Source: Zeus faber (Eukaryota > Chordata > Actinopteri > Zeiformes > Zeidae). From it: 64,000 nt of DNA. The stretch covers positions 31,874,406-31,938,405 of the forward strand of contig OY482859.1 in assembly GCA_960531495.1 (NCBI GenBank). Reading direction: 5' to 3'. Both the position numbers and the translations under genes were made by a program. Positions within the stretch are counted from its first letter, which is position 1; each line of letters starts with the position of its first letter. This document shows positions 1-13,600 of this stretch, in pieces. The notes beneath the pieces are model-generated. The model did not search any database. It was not told the DNA's origin and saw only the letters and a program-made list of their open reading frames with translations.

Positions 1-3000
1 ATATCTTTCTTTCAATCTTTCTTTCAATCTATCAATCTTTCAATTTTTCTTTCATTCTTTCTTTCAATCTTTATTACTTTCAATCTTTCTTTCAATCTTT
101 CTTACTTTCATTCTCTCTTTCTTTCAATATTTCTTTCAATCTTTCAATCTTTCTTTCATTCTTTCATTCTTTCTTTCAATCGTTCTTTCATTCCTTCTTT
201 CAATTTTTCATTCTTTCTTTCAATCTTTCAATCTTTCAATCTTTCTTTCATTCTTTCTTTCAAACTTCAATCATTATTTCAATATTTAATTCTTTCAATC
301 TTTCTTTCAATCTTTCTTTCAATCTTTCTTTTTTCAATCTTTCTTTCAATCTTTCTTTCATCCTTTCTTTCAATCTTTCGTTCAATATTTCTTTCAATCT
401 TTCTTACTTTCAATCTATCTTTGTTTAAATCTTTCTTTCATCCTTTCTTTCAATCTTTCGTTCAATATTTCTATCAATCTTTCTTACTTTCAATCTATCT
501 TTGTTTAAATCTTTCTTTCAATCTTTCTTTCAAACTTCAATCATTATTTCAATATTTAATTCTTTCAATCTTTCTTTCAATCTTTCTTTCAATCTTTCAA
601 TCTTTCTTTCAATCTTTCTTTCATCCTTTCTTTCAATCTTTCGTTCAATATGTCTTTCAATCTTTCTTACGTTCAATCTTTCTTTGTTTAAATCTTTCTT
701 TCAATCTTTCTTTCAATCTTTCTTTCATTCTTTCCTTCAGTCGTTCAATCTTTCTTTCAATGTTTCTTTTTTTCAATCTTTCTTTCAATCTTTCTTTCAT
801 CCTTTCTTTCAATCTTTCGTTCAATATTTCTTTCAATCTTTCTTATTTTCAATCTTTCTTTGTTTAAATCATTCTTTCAATCTTTCTTTCAATCTTTCAA
901 TCTTTCTTTCAATCTTTCTTTCATCCTTTCTTTCAATCTTTCGTTCAATATTTCTTTCAATCTTTCTTACTTTCAATCTTTCTTTGTTTAAATCTTTCTT
1001 TCAATCTTTCTTTCAAACTTTCAATCATTATTTCAATCTTTCATTCTTTCCATCTTTCTTGCAATCTTTCTTTCAATTGTTTAATCTTTCAATCTTTTTT
1101 TCAATCTTTCTTTCATTCTTTCTTTCAATCTTTCTGTCCGTCATTCTTTCTTTCAGTCTTTCTTTCAATCATTCAATCTTTCAATCTTTCTTTCTTTCAA
1201 TCTTTCTTTCAATCTTTCTTTCATTCTTTATTTCAATCTTTGTTTCATTCTTTATTTCAATCTTTCTTTCAATCTTTCTTTCGATCTTTCTTTCTTTCTT
1301 TCAAACATCAATCTTTATTTCAATCTTTCAATCTTTCAATCTTTCTTTCAATCTTTCAATCTTTCTTTCATTCTTTCTTTCAATATTTCTATCTTTCAAT
1401 ATTTCTTTCATTCTTTCTTGCAATCTTTCAATCTTTCTTTCAATCTGCCTTTCATTTTTTCTTTCAGTCTTTCAATCTTTCTTTAAATCTTTCTTTCAAT
1501 CTTTCTTTCAAACTTTCAATTTTTATTTCAATCTTTCAATCTTTCAATCTTTCTTTCAATCTTTCAATCTTTCTTTCATTCTTTCTTTCAATATTTCAAT
1601 CTTTCAATCTTTCTTTCAATCTTTCTTTCATCCTTTCTTTCAATCTTTCGTTCAATATTTCTTTCAATCTTTCTTACTTTCAATCTTTCTTTGTTTAAAT
1701 CATTCTTTCAATCTTTCTTTCAATCTTTCTTTCAATCTTTCTTTCAATTTTTCTTTCATCCTTTCTTCCAATCTTTCGTTCAATATTTCTTTCAATCTTT
1801 CTTACTTTCAATCTTTCTTTGTTTAAATCTTTCTTTCAATCTTTCTTTTAAACTTTCAATCATTATTTCAATCTTTCATTCTTTCCATCTTTCTTGCAAT
1901 CTTTCTTTCAATTGTTTAATCTTTCAATCTTTCTTTCATTCTTTCTTTCAATCTTTCTGTCCGTCATTCTTTCTTTCAGTCTTTCTTTCAATCATTCAAT
2001 CATTCAATCTTTCTTTCTTTCAATCTTTCTTTCAATCTTTCTTTCAATATTTCTTTCTTTCTTTCAATCTTTCTTTCAATCTTTCTTTCAAACTTTCAAT
2101 CTTTATTTCAATCTTTCAATCTTTCAATCTTTCTTTCAATCTTTCAATCTTTCATTCATTCTTTCTTTCAATATTTCAATCTTTCAATCTTTCTTTCATT
2201 CATTCTTTAAATCTTTCAATCTTTCTTTCATTCTTTCTTTCAATCTATCTTACTTTCAATCTATCTTTCTTTCAATATTTTTTCCAATCGTTCAATCTTT
2301 CTTTCATTCTTTCTTTCAATCTTTCTTTTGTTAATTCTTTCAATCTTTCTTTCAATATTTCTTTCAATCTTTCTTTCTTTAAATCTTTCTTTCAATCTTT
2401 CTTTCAAACTTTCAATCTTTATTTCAATCTTTCAATCTTTCAATCTTTCTTACATTCGTTCTTTCAATCTTTCTTTAATTATTTCTTTCATTCTTTCTTT
2501 CAGTCTTTCAATCTTTCTTTAAATCTTTCTTTCAATCTTTCTTTCAATCTTTCAATCTTTCTTTCATTCTTTCATTCTTTCTTTCAATCGTTCTTTCATT
2601 CTTTCTTTCAATTTTTCATTCTTTCTTTCAATCTTTCAATCTTTCAATCTTTCTTTCAATCTTTCTTTCAATCTTTCTTTCAATCTTTCTTTCATTCTTT
2701 CCTTCAGTCTTTCAATCTTTCTTTCAATCTTTCTTGTTTTCAATCTTTCTTTCAATCTTTCTTTCATTCTTTCTTTCAATCTTTCTTTCAATCTTTCAAT
2801 CTTTCTTTCAATATTTCTTTCAATCTTTCTTACTTTCAATCTTTCTTTCCTTAAATCTTTCTTTCAATCTTTCTTTCAAACTTTCAATCATTATTTCAAT
2901 CTTTCAATCTTTCAATCTTTCTTTCAATCTTTCAATCTTTCTTTCAATATTTCTTTCAATCTTTCTTTCAAACTTTCTTTCAAACATTCAATCTTTCTTT

Positions 3001-3590
3001 CAATCTTTCAATCTTTCAATCTTTCTTTCATTCTTTCTTTCAGTCTTTCAACCTTTTTTTCAATCATTCTGTCAATCTTTCAATCTTTCTTTCATTCTTT
3101 CTTTCAATCTTTCAATCTTGCTTTCATTCTTTCTTACTTTCAATTTTTCTATCTTTCAATATTGGTTCCAATCGTTCAATCTTTCTTTCATTATTTCTTT
3201 CAATCTTTCTTTCTTTCAATCTTTCTTTCCAACTTTCTTTCAATCTTTCTTTCATTCTTTCTTTCAATATTTCTTTTTTCAATCTTTCTTCCAATCTTTC
3301 TTTCAATTGTTTAATCTTTCATTCTTTCTTTCATTCATTCATTCTTTCTTTCAATCGTTCTTTCATTCTTTCTTTCAATCTTTCAATCTTTCTTTAAATA
3401 TTTCTTTCGATCTTTAATACTTTCAATCTTTTTTCAAACATTCAATCTTTCTTTCAATATTTCAATCTTTCAATCTTTCTTTCATTCTTTCTTTCAATCT
3501 TTCAATCTTTCTTTCATTAATTCTTTCAATCTTTCTTACTTTCAATCTTTCTTTGTTTAAATCTCTCTTTCAAACTTTCTTTCCATCTTT
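1..3590 (+). repeat. Satellite domain P-A (P-type blocks)
   Basis: This is tandem CTTT/CAAT/CATT repeat with P-type marker words. GTTTAAATC recurs (near 426, 506, 866, 1696, 1826), CTGTCCGTC occurs twice (near 1135 and 1965), and the run TTGCAATC...CAATTGTTTAATC occurs near 1060-1090 and 1896-1925. The stretch up to about 3.59 kb matches 19.3-22.84 kb, with a fixed shift of 19247 bp over its right part (2734 to 21981, 3124 to 22371). The array continues off the left edge of the window. No gene, promoter or RNA structure is visible; open frames here are repeat-driven. Confidence 0.9.
3161..3172. other. Rare GG-containing dyad ATTGGTTCCAAT, copy 1
   Basis: ATTGG and CCAAT face each other two bases apart, in a strand otherwise almost free of GG. 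The same 12-mer is at 22408, 25436, 37992 and 41340, each time in the same P context after CTATCTTTCAAT. A related form, ATTGTTTCCAAT, near 61560 is one base away and may be the ancestral state. ATTGG/CCAAT is the core of NF-Y sites; binding here is not shown. Confidence 0.6.
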
Positions 3591-3817
3591 CAATCTTTCT
3601 TTCATTCTTTCATTCTTTCTTTCAACCTTTCAATCTTTCTTTCATTCTTTTTTTTAGTCTTTCAATCTTTCTTTAAATCTTTCTTTCAATCTTTCTTTAC
3701 AACTTTCAATCTTTCAATCTTTCTTTCATTCTATCTTTCAACCTTTCTTTCAATCTTTCTTTAATTCTTTAATTCAGTCTTAAAATCTTTCTTTCAATCT
3801 TTCTTTCTTTAAATATT

Positions 3818-4216
3818 TTGATCTCTCAAACATTCTTTCTTTTTATCAGTCTTTTTTTGTTTCTTTCATTCATTCTTTCAATTTTTCTTACTTTCAATCT
3901 TTCTTTTTTTCAATATTTCTTTCAATCTTTTAATCTTTCATTCATTCTTTCATTCTTTCTTTCAATCTTTCATTCTTTCTTTCAATCTTTCAATCTTTCA
4001 ATCTCTCTTTTAATCTTTCTTTCATTTTTTCTTTCAGTCTTTCAATCTTTCTTTCAATCTTTCTTTCAATCTTTCTTTCAAACTTTCATTCTTTCTTTCA
4101 ATCTTTCTTTCAATCTTTCTTTCAATCTTTCTTTCTTTTTTCAATCTTTCTTTCAATCTTTTTTTTCATTCTTACTTTTAGTCTTTCAATCTTTCTTTAA
4201 ATCTTTTTTTCTTTAA
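3818..4216 (+). repeat. Conserved Q core, copy 1
   Basis: Reference copy of a 399-bp segment that recurs almost unchanged 12 times. It is recognised by GATCTCTCAAACATTC at its left end, then TTTTTATCAGTC and a run of seven T before GTTTC; later come ATCTCTCTTTTAATC and TTTTTCATTCTTACTTTTAGTC. The left flank (TTTAATTCAGTCTTAAAATC) is shared with later copies. The right flank differs from copy 2 after about 4300, where this copy goes on with TTATTACTTTC. It forms an open frame from TTG, which I treat as fortuitous. Confidence 0.85.
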
Positions 4217-5619
4217 ATCTTTCTTTCTTCAATCTTTCTTTCAATCTTTCTTTCAATCTTTCAATCATTCAATCTTTCTTTAATTCTTTCTTTCAATCTT
4301 TATTACTTTCAATCTTTCTTTCAATCTTTCTTTCGTTCTTTCATTCTTTCTTTCAATCGTTCTTTCAATCTTTCCTTCAATCTTTCAATCTTTCTTTCAT
4401 ACTTTCATTCTTTCTTTCAATCTTTCTTTCTTTCTTTCAATCTTTCTTTCATTCTTTCATTCTTTCTTTCAACCTTTCAATCTTTCTTTCATTCTTTTTT
4501 TTAGTCTTTCAATCTTTCTTTAAATCTTTCTTTCAATCTTTCTTTCAAAATTTCAATATTTCAATCTTTCTTTCATTCTATCTTTCAACCTTTCTTTCAA
4601 TCTTTTAATCTTTCATTCATTCTTTCATTCTTTCTTTCAATCTTTCATTCTTTCTTTCAATCTTTCAATCTTTCAATCTCTCTTTTAATCTTTCTTTCAA
4701 TTTTTCTTTCCATCTTTCTTACTTTCATTCTCTCTTTCTTTCAATATTTCTTTCAATCTTTCAATCTTTCTTTCATTCTTTCATTCTTTCTTTCAATCGT
4801 TCTTTCATTCTTTCTTTCAATCTTTCATTCTTTCTTTCAATCTTTCAATCTTTCAATCTTTCTTTCATTCTTTTTTTTCATTCTTACTTTTAGTCTTTCA
4901 ATCTTTCTTTAAATCTTTCATTCTTTAAATCTTTCTTTCTTTCAATCATTCTTTTTTCAATCTTTCTTTCAATCTTTCAATCTTTCGATCTTTCAATCTT
5001 TCTTTAATTCTTTTATTCATTCTTTCTTTCAGTCTTTCAATCTTTCTTTAAATCTTTCTTTAAATCTTTCTTTCAATCTTTCAATCTTTCAATTTTTCTT
5101 TCATTCTTTCTTTCAATCTTTTTTACTTTCAATCTTTCTTTCAATCTTTCTTACTTTCATTCTCTCTTTCTTTCAATATTCTTTCAATCTTTAAATCTTT
5201 CTTTAATTCTTTCATTCTTTCTTTCGCACTTTCAATCTTTCTTTCATTCTTTCTTTCAGTCTTTCAATCTTTATTTCATTCTTTCTTTCAATCTTTCAAT
5301 CTTTCAATCTTTCTTTCATTCTATCTTTCAATCTTTCAATCTTTCTTTCAATATTTTTTTCAGTCTTTCAATCTTTCTTTCATTCTTTCTTTCAATCTTT
5401 CAATCTTTCAATCTTTCTTTCATTCTATCTTTCAATCTTTCAATCTTTCTTTCAATATTTTTTTCAGTCTTTAATACTTTCAATCTTTTTTTCTTTTAAT
5501 CTTTCTTTCAATCTTTCACTCATTCTTTCCTTCAGTCTTTCAATCTTTCTTTCAATTTTTCTTTCAATCTTTCTTTCAAACTTTCAATCTTACTTTCAAT
5601 CTTTCTTTTAATCGTTCTT

Positions 5620-8600
5620 ATATTCTTTCTTTCAATCTTTCATTCTTTCTTTCAATCTTTCAATCATTCTTTCTTTCATTCTTTCTTTCAGTCTTTCAAC
5701 CTTTCTTAAAATCTTTCTTTCAATCTTTCTTTCAAGCTTTCTTTCATTCATTCTTTCAGTCTTTCAAACATTCAATTTTTCCTTCATTCCTTCTTTCAAT
5801 CTTTATTACTTTCAATCTTTCTTTCAATCTTTCAATCTTTCTTTCATTCTTTCATTCTTTCTTTCAATCGTTCTTTCAATCTTTCCTTCAATCTTTCAAT
5901 CTTTCTTTCAATCTTTCTTTCAACTTTTCTTTCTTTTTTCAATCTTTCTTTCAATCTTTTTTTTCATTCCTTCTTTTAGTCTTTCAATCTTTCTTTAAAT
6001 CTTTTTTTCTTTAAATCTTTCTTTCTTCAATCTTTCTTTCAATCTTTCTTTCAATCTTTCAATCATTCAATCTATCTTTAATTCTTTCTTTCAATCTTTC
6101 AATCTTTCAATTTTTCTTTCCATCTTTCTTACTTTCATTCTCTCTTTCTTTCAATATTTCTTTCAATCTTTCAATCTTTCTTTCATTCTTTCATTCTTTC
6201 TTTCAATCGTTCTTTCATTCTTTCTTTCAATCTTTCATTCTTTCTTTCAATCTTTCAATCTTTCAATCTTTCTTTCATTCTTTTTTTTCATTCTTACTTT
6301 TAGTCTTTCAATCTTTCTTTAAATCTTTCATTCTTTAAATCTTTCTTTCTTTCAATCATTCTTTTTTCAATCTTTCTTTCAATCTTTCAATCTTTCGATC
6401 TTTCAATCTTTCTTTAATTCTTTTATTCATTCTTTCTTTCAGTCTTTCAATCTTTCTTTAAATCTTTCTTTCAATCTTTCAATCTTTCAATTTTTCTTTC
6501 ATTCTTTCTTTCAATCTTTTTTACTTTCAATCTTTCTTTCAATCTTTCTTACTTTCATTCTCTCTTTCTTTCAATATTCTTTCAATCTTTCAATCTTTCT
6601 TTAATTCTTTCATTCTTTCTTTCGCACTTTCAATCTTTCTTTCATTCTTTCTTTCAGTCTTTCAATCTTTATTTCATTCTTTCTTTCAATCTTTCAATCT
6701 TTCAATCTTTCTTTCATTCTATCTTTCAATCTTTCAATCTTTCTTTCAATATTTTTTTCAGTCTTTCAATCTTTCTTTCATTCTTTCTTTCAATCTTTCA
6801 ATCTTTCAATCTTTCTTTCATTCTATCTTTCAATCTTTCAATCTTTCTTTCAATATTTTTTTCAGTCTTTAATACTTTCAATCTTTTTTTCTTTTAATCT
6901 TTCTTTCAATCTTTCACTCATTCTTTCCTTCAGTCTTTCAATCTTTCTTTCAATTTTTCTTTCAATCTTTCTTTCAAACTTTCAATCTTACTTTCAATCT
7001 TTCTTTCAATCGTTCTTATATTCTTTCTTTCAATCTTTCATTCTTTCTATCAATCTTTCAATCATTCTTTCTTTCATTCTTTCTTTCAGTCTTTCAACCT
7101 TTCTTAAAATCTTTCTTTCAATCTTTCTTTCAAGCTTTCTTTCATTCATTCTTTCAGTCTTTCAAACATTCAACTTTTCCTTCATTCCTTCTTTCAATCT
7201 TTATTACTTTCATTCTTTCTTTCAATCTTTCATTCTTTCTTTCAATATTTCTTTCAATCTTTCTTTAATTCTTTCATTCTTTCTTTCGCACTTTCAATCT
7301 TTCTTTCATTCTTTCTTTCAGTCTTTCAATCTTTCTTTCATTCTTTCTTTCAATCTTTCAATCTTTCAATCTTTCTTTCATTCTATCTTTCAATCTTTCA
7401 ATCTTTCTTTCAATATTTTTTTCAGTCTTTCATTCTTTCTTTCAATCTTTCAATCTTTCAATCTTTCTTTCATTCTATCTTTCAGTCTTTAAATCTTTCT
7501 TTCAATATTTTTTTCAGTCTTTAATACTTTCAATCTTTTTTTCTTTTAATCTTTCTTTCAATCTTTCACTCATTCTTTCCTTCAGTCTTTCAATCTTTCT
7601 TTCAAACTTTCAATCTTACTTTCAATCTTTCTTTCAATCGTTCTTATATTCTTTCTTTCAATCTTTCATTCTTTCTTTCAATCTTTCAATCATTCTTTCT
7701 TTCATTCTTTCTTTCAATCTTTCAACCTTTCTTAAAATCTTTCTTTCAATCTTTCTTTCAAGCTTTCTTTCATTCATTCTTTCAGTCTTTCAAACATTCA
7801 ATTTTTCCTTCATTCCTTCTTTCAATCTTTATTACTTTCAATCTTTCTTTCAATCTTTCAATCTTTCTTTCATTCTTTCATTCTTTCTTTCAATCGTTCT
7901 TTCAATCTTTCCTTCAATCTTTCAATCTTTCTTTCAATCTTTCTTTCAACTTTTCTTTCTTTTTTCAATCTTTCTTTCAATCTTTTTTTTCATTCCTTCT
8001 TTTAGTCTTTCAATCTTTCTTTAAATCTTTTTTTCTTTAAATCTTTCTTTCTTCAATCTTTCTTTCAATCTTTCTTTCAATCTTTCAATCATTCAATCTA
8101 TCTTTAATTCTTTCTTTCAATCTTTCAATCTTTCAATTTTTCTTTCCATCTTTCTTACTTTCATTCTCTCTTTCTTTCAATATTTCTTTCAATCTTTCAA
8201 TCTTTCTTTCATTCTTTCATTCTTTCTTTCAATCGTTCTTTCATTCTTTCTTTCAATCTTTCATTCTTTCTTTCAATCTTTCAATCTTTCAATCTGTCTT
8301 TCATTCTTTTTTTTCATTCTTACTTTTAGTCTTTCAATCTTTCTTTAAATCTTTCATTCTTTAAATCTTTCTTTCTTTCAATCATTCTTTTTTCAATCTT
8401 TCTTTCAATCTTTCAATCTTTCGATCTTTCAATCTTTCTTTAATTCTTTTATTCATTCTTTCTTTCAGTCTTTCAATCTTTCTTTAAATCTTTCTTTCAA
8501 TCTTTCAATCTTTCAATTTTTCTTTCATTCTTTCTTTCAATCTTTTTTACTTTCAATCTTTCTTTCAATCTTTCTTACTTTCATTCTCTCTTTCTTTCAA

Positions 8601-9430
8601 TATTCTTTCAATCTTTCAATCTTTCTTTAATTCTTTCATTCTTTCTTTCGCACTTTCAATCTTTCTTTCATTCTTTCTTTCAGTCTTTCAATCTTTATTT
8701 CATTCTTTCTTTCAATCTTTCAATCTTTCAATCTTTCTTTCATTCTATCTTTCAATCTTTCAATCTTTCTTTCAATATTTTTTTCAGTCTTTCAATCTTT
8801 CTTTCATTCTTTCTTTCAATCTTTCAATCTTTCAATCTTTCTTTCATTCTATCTTTCAATCTTTCAATCTTTCTTTCAATATTTTTTTCAGTCTTTAATA
8901 CTTTCAATCTTTTTTTCTTTTAATCTTTCTTTCAATCTTTCACTCATTCTTTCCTTCAGTCTTTCAATCTTTCTTTCAATTTTTCTTTCAATCTTTCTTT
9001 CAAACTTTCAATCTTACTTTCAATCTTTCTTTCAATCGTTCTTATATTCTTTCTTTCAATCTTTCATTCTTTCTATCAATCTTTCAATCATTCTTTCTTT
9101 CATTCTTTCTTTCAGTCTTTCAACCTTTCTTAAAATCTTTCTTTCAATCTTTCTTTCAAGCTTTCTTTCATTCATTCTTTCAGTCTTTCAAACATTCAAC
9201 TTTTCCTTCATTCCTTCTTTCAATCTTTATTACTTTCATTCTTTCTTTCAATCTTTCATTCTTTCTTTCAATATTTCTTTCAATCTTTCTTTAATTCTTT
9301 CATTCTTTCTTTCGCACTTTCAATCTTTCTTTCATTCTTTCTTTCAGTCTTTCAATCTTTCTTTCATTCTTTCTTTCAATCTTTCAATCTTTCAATCTTT
9401 CTTTCATTCTATCTTTCAATCTTTCAATCT
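5620..9430 (+). repeat. 2026-bp tandem duplication inside Q-A
   Basis: Marker words repeat with a constant shift of 2026 bp. TTCTTTTAGT is at 5971 and 7997, CATCTTTC before TTACTTTCATTC at 6121 and 8147, TTAATACTTT at 6869 and 8895, and TTATTACTTT at 7201 and 9227. The copies differ by scattered single bases and by a small deletion near 7433. The first copy also resembles 4.68-5.62 kb at a shift of 1398-1410 bp, so this is a repeat within a repeat. Confidence 0.75.
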
Positions 9431-10246
9431 TTCTTTCAATATTTTTTTCAGTCTTTCAATCTTTCTTTCATTCTTTCTTTCAATCTTTCAATCTTTCAAT
9501 CTTTCTTTCATTCTATCTTTCAGTCTTTAAATCTTTCTTTCAATATTTTTTTCAGTCTTTAATACTTTCAATCTTTTTTTCTTTTAATCTTTCTTTCAAT
9601 CTTTCACTCATTCTTTCCTTCAGTCTTTCAATCTTTCTTTCAATTTTTCTTTCAATCTTTCTTTCAAACTTTCAATCTTACTTTCAATCTTTCTTTCAAT
9701 CGTTCTTATATTCTTTCTTTCAATCTTTCATTCTTTCTTTCAATCTTTCAATCATTCTTTCTTTCATTCTTTCTTTCAGTCTTTCAACCTTTCTTAAAAT
9801 CTTTCTTTCAATCTTTCATTCATTCTTTCAGTCTTTCAAACATTCAATTTTTCCTTCATTCCTTCTTTCAATCTTTATTACTTTCAATCTTTCTTTCAAT
9901 CTTTCAATCTTTCTTTCATTCTTTCATTCTTTCTTTCAATCGTTCTTTCAATCTTTCCTTCAATCTTTCAATCTTTCTTTCATACTTTCATTCTTTCTTC
10001 CAATCTTTCTTTCAATCTTTCAATCTTTCTTTCATTCTTTCATTTTTCTTTCAACCTTTCAATCTTTCTTTCATTCTTTTTTTTAGTCTTTCAATCTTTC
10101 TTTAAATCTTTCTTTCAATCTTTCTTTACAACTTTCAATCTTTCAATCTTTCTTTCATTCTATCTTTCAACCTTTCTTTCAATCTTTCTTTAATTCTTTA
10201 ATTCAGTCTTAAAATCTTTCTTTCAATCTTTCTTTCTTTAAATATT

Positions 10247-10645
10247 TTGATCTCTCAAACATTCTTTCTTTTTATCAGTCTTTTTTTGTTTCTTTCATTC
10301 ATTCTTTCAATTTTTCTTACTTTCAATCTTTCTTTTTTTCAATATTTCTTTCAATCTTTTAATCTTTCATTCATTCTTTCATTCTTTCTTTCAATCTTTC
10401 ATTCTTTCTTTCAATCTTTCAATCTTTCAATCTCTCTTTTAATCTTTCTTTCATTTTTTCTTTCAGTCTTTCAATCTTTCTTTCAATCTTTCTTTCAATC
10501 TTTCTTTCAAACTTTCATTCTTTCTTTCAATCTTTCTTTCAATCTTTCTTTCAATCTTTCTTTCTTTTTTCAATCTTTCTTTCAATCTTTTTTTTCATTC
10601 TTACTTTTAGTCTTTCAATCTTTCTTTAAATCTTTTTTTCTTTAA
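10247..10645 (+). repeat. Conserved Q core, copy 2
   Basis: I see no difference from copy 1 over 399 bp. Its right flank goes into CATCTTTCTTACTTTCATTC, unlike copy 1. It lies in the left copy of the 4790-bp duplication, so copy 3 is its direct duplicate. Confidence 0.85.
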
Positions 10646-13600
10646 ATCTTTCTTTCTTCAATCTTTCTTTCAATCTTTCTTTCAATCTTTCAATCATTCA
10701 ATCTTTCTTTAATTCTTTCTTTCAATTTTTCAATCTTTCAATTTTTCTTTCCATCTTTCTTACTTTCATTCTCTCTTTCTTTCAATATTTCTTTCAATCT
10801 TTCAATCTTTCTTTCATTCTTTCATTCTTTCTTTCAATCGTTCTTTCATTCTTTCTTTCAATCTTTCATTCTTTCTTTCAATCTTTCAATCTTTCAATCT
10901 TTCTTTCATTCTTTTTTTTCATTCTTACTTTCATTCTTTAAATCTTTCTTTCAATCATTCTTTTTTCAATCTTTCTTTCAATCTTTCAATCTTTCGATCT
11001 TTCAATCTTTCTTTAATTCTTTTATTCATTCTTTCTTTCAGTCTTTCAATCTTTCTTTAAATCTTTCTTTAAATCTTTCTTTCAATCTTTCAATCTTTCA
11101 ATTTTTCTTTCATTCTTTCTTTCAATCTTTTTTACTTTCAATCTTTCTTTCAATCTTTCTTACTTTCATTCTCTCTTTCTTTCAATATTCTTTCAATCTT
11201 TCAATCTTTCTTTCATTCTTTCATTCTTTCTTTCAATCGTTCTTTTATTCTTTCTTTCAATCTTTCATTCTTTCTTTCAATCTTTCAATCTTTCAATCTT
11301 TCTTTCATTCTTCCTTTCAATCTTTCTTTCAAGCTTTCTTTCAATCCTTCTTACTTTCAATCTTTCTTTCTTTCTTTCAGTATTTCTTTCAATCTTTCAA
11401 TCTTTCTTTCATTCTTTCTTTCAATCTTTCAATCTTTCAATTTTTCTTTCAATCTTTCTTACTTTCATTCTCTCTTTCTTTCAATATTTCTTTCAGTCTT
11501 TCAATCTTTCTTTCATTCTTTCATTCTTTCTTTCAATCTTTCATTCTTTCTTTCAATCTTTCAATCTTTCAATCTTTCTTTCATTCTTTTTTTTCATTCT
11601 TACTTTTAGTCTTTCAATCTTTCTTCAAATCTTTCATTCTTTAAATCTTTCTTTCTTTCAATCATTCTTTTTTCAATCTTTCTTTCAATCTTTCAATCTT
11701 TCAATCTTTCTTTAATTCTTTTATTCATTCTTTCTTTCAGTCTTTCAATCTTTCTTTCAATCTTTCTTACTTTCATTCTCTCTTTCTTTCAATATTCTTT
11801 CAATCTTTCAATCTTTCTTTCATTCTTTCATTCTTTCTTTCAATCGTTCTTTTATTCTTTCTTTCAATCTTTCAATCTTTCTTTCAATCTTTCATTCTTT
11901 CAATCTTTCTTTCATTCTTTCTTTCAATCTTTCTTTCAAGCTTTCTTTCAATCGTTCTTACTTTCAATCTTTCTTTCTTTCTTTCAATCTTTCAATCTTT
12001 CAATCTTTCTTTCATTCTTTCATTCTTTCTTTCAATCTTTCTTTCTTTCAATCTTTCAATCTTTCTTTCATTCATTCTTTCAGTCTTTCAAACTTTCAAT
12101 TTTTCCTTCATTCCTTCTTTCAATCTTTATTACTTTCAATCTTTCTTTCAATCTTTCAATCTTTCTTTCATTCTTTCATTCTTTCTTTCAATCTTTCTTT
12201 CTTTCAATCTTTCAATCTTTCTTTCATTCATTCTTTCAGTCTTTCAAACTTTCAATTTTTCCTTCATTCCTTCTTTCAATCTTTATTACTTTCAATCTTT
12301 CTTTCATACTTTCATTCTTTCTTTCATACTTTCATTCTTTCTTTCATTCTTTCATTCTTTCTTACAATCTTTCTTTCATTTTTTTCTTTCAATCTTTCAT
12401 TCTTTCTTTCAATATTTCTTTCAATCTTTCTTTAATTCTTTCATTCTTTCTTTCAAACTTTCAATCTTTCTTTCATTCTTTCTTTCAGTCTTTCAATCTT
12501 TCTATAAATCTTTCTTTCAATCGTTCTTTCAATCTTTCTTTCAATATTTCAATCTTTCTTTCATACTTTCATTCTTTCTTTCATTCTTTCATTCTTTCTT
12601 ACAATCTTTCTTTCATTTTTTTCTTTCAATCTTTCATTCTTTCTTTCAATATTTCTTTCAATCTTTCTTTAATTCTTTCATTCTTTCTTTCAAACTTTCA
12701 ATCTTTCTTTCATTCTTTCTTTCAGTCTTTCAATCTTTCTTTAAATCTTTCTTTCAATCTTTCTTTCAAACATTCAATCTTTCTTTCAATCTTTCTTTCA
12801 ATCTTTCAATCTTTCTTTCATTCTTTCTTACAATCTTTTTTTCATTCTTTCTTTCAATCTTTCATTCTTTCTTTCAATATTTCTTTCAATCTTTCTTTAA
12901 TTCTTTCATTCTTTCTTTCGCACTTTCAATCTTTCTTTCATTCTTTCTTTCAGTCTTTCAATCTTTATTTCATTCTTTCTTTCAATCTTTCAATCTTTCA
13001 ATCTTTCTTTCATTCTATCTTTAATACTTTCAATCTTTTTTTCTTTTAATCTTTCTTTCAATCTTTCACTCATTCTTTCCTTCAGTCTTTCAATCTTTCT
13101 TTCAATTTTTCTTTCAATCTTTCTTTCAAACTTTCAATCTTACTTTCAATCTTTCTTTCAATCGTTCTTATATTCTTTCTTTCAATCTTTCATTCTTTCT
13201 TTCAATCTTTCAATCATTCTTTCTTTCATTCTTTCTTTCAGTCTTTCAACCTTTCTTAAAATCTTTCTTTCAATCTTTCTTTCAAGCTTTCTTTCATTCA
13301 TTCTTTCAGTCTTTCAAACATTCAATTTTTCCTTCATTCCTTCTTTCAATCTTTATTACTTTCATTTTTTCTTTCAATCTTTCATTCTTTCTTTCAATAT
13401 TTCTTTCAATCTTTCTTTAATTCTTTCATTCTTTCTTTCGCACTTTCAATCTTTCTTTCATTCTTTCTTTCAGTCTTTCAATCTTTCTTTCATTCTTTCT
13501 TTCAATCTTTCAATCTTTCAATCTTTCTTTCATTCTATCTTTCAATCTTTCAATCTTTCTTTCAATATTTTTTTCAGTCTTTCAATCTTTCTTTCATTCT

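Noticed and set aside
3818..4216. Twelve-fold conserved 132-codon frame (MISQTFFLF...) as a gene family
   Set aside because: Conservation is at DNA level and extends into non-coding flanks. The start is TTG, the content is low-complexity satellite, and the CTTTTAATC variant is simply one of several neutral-looking changes.
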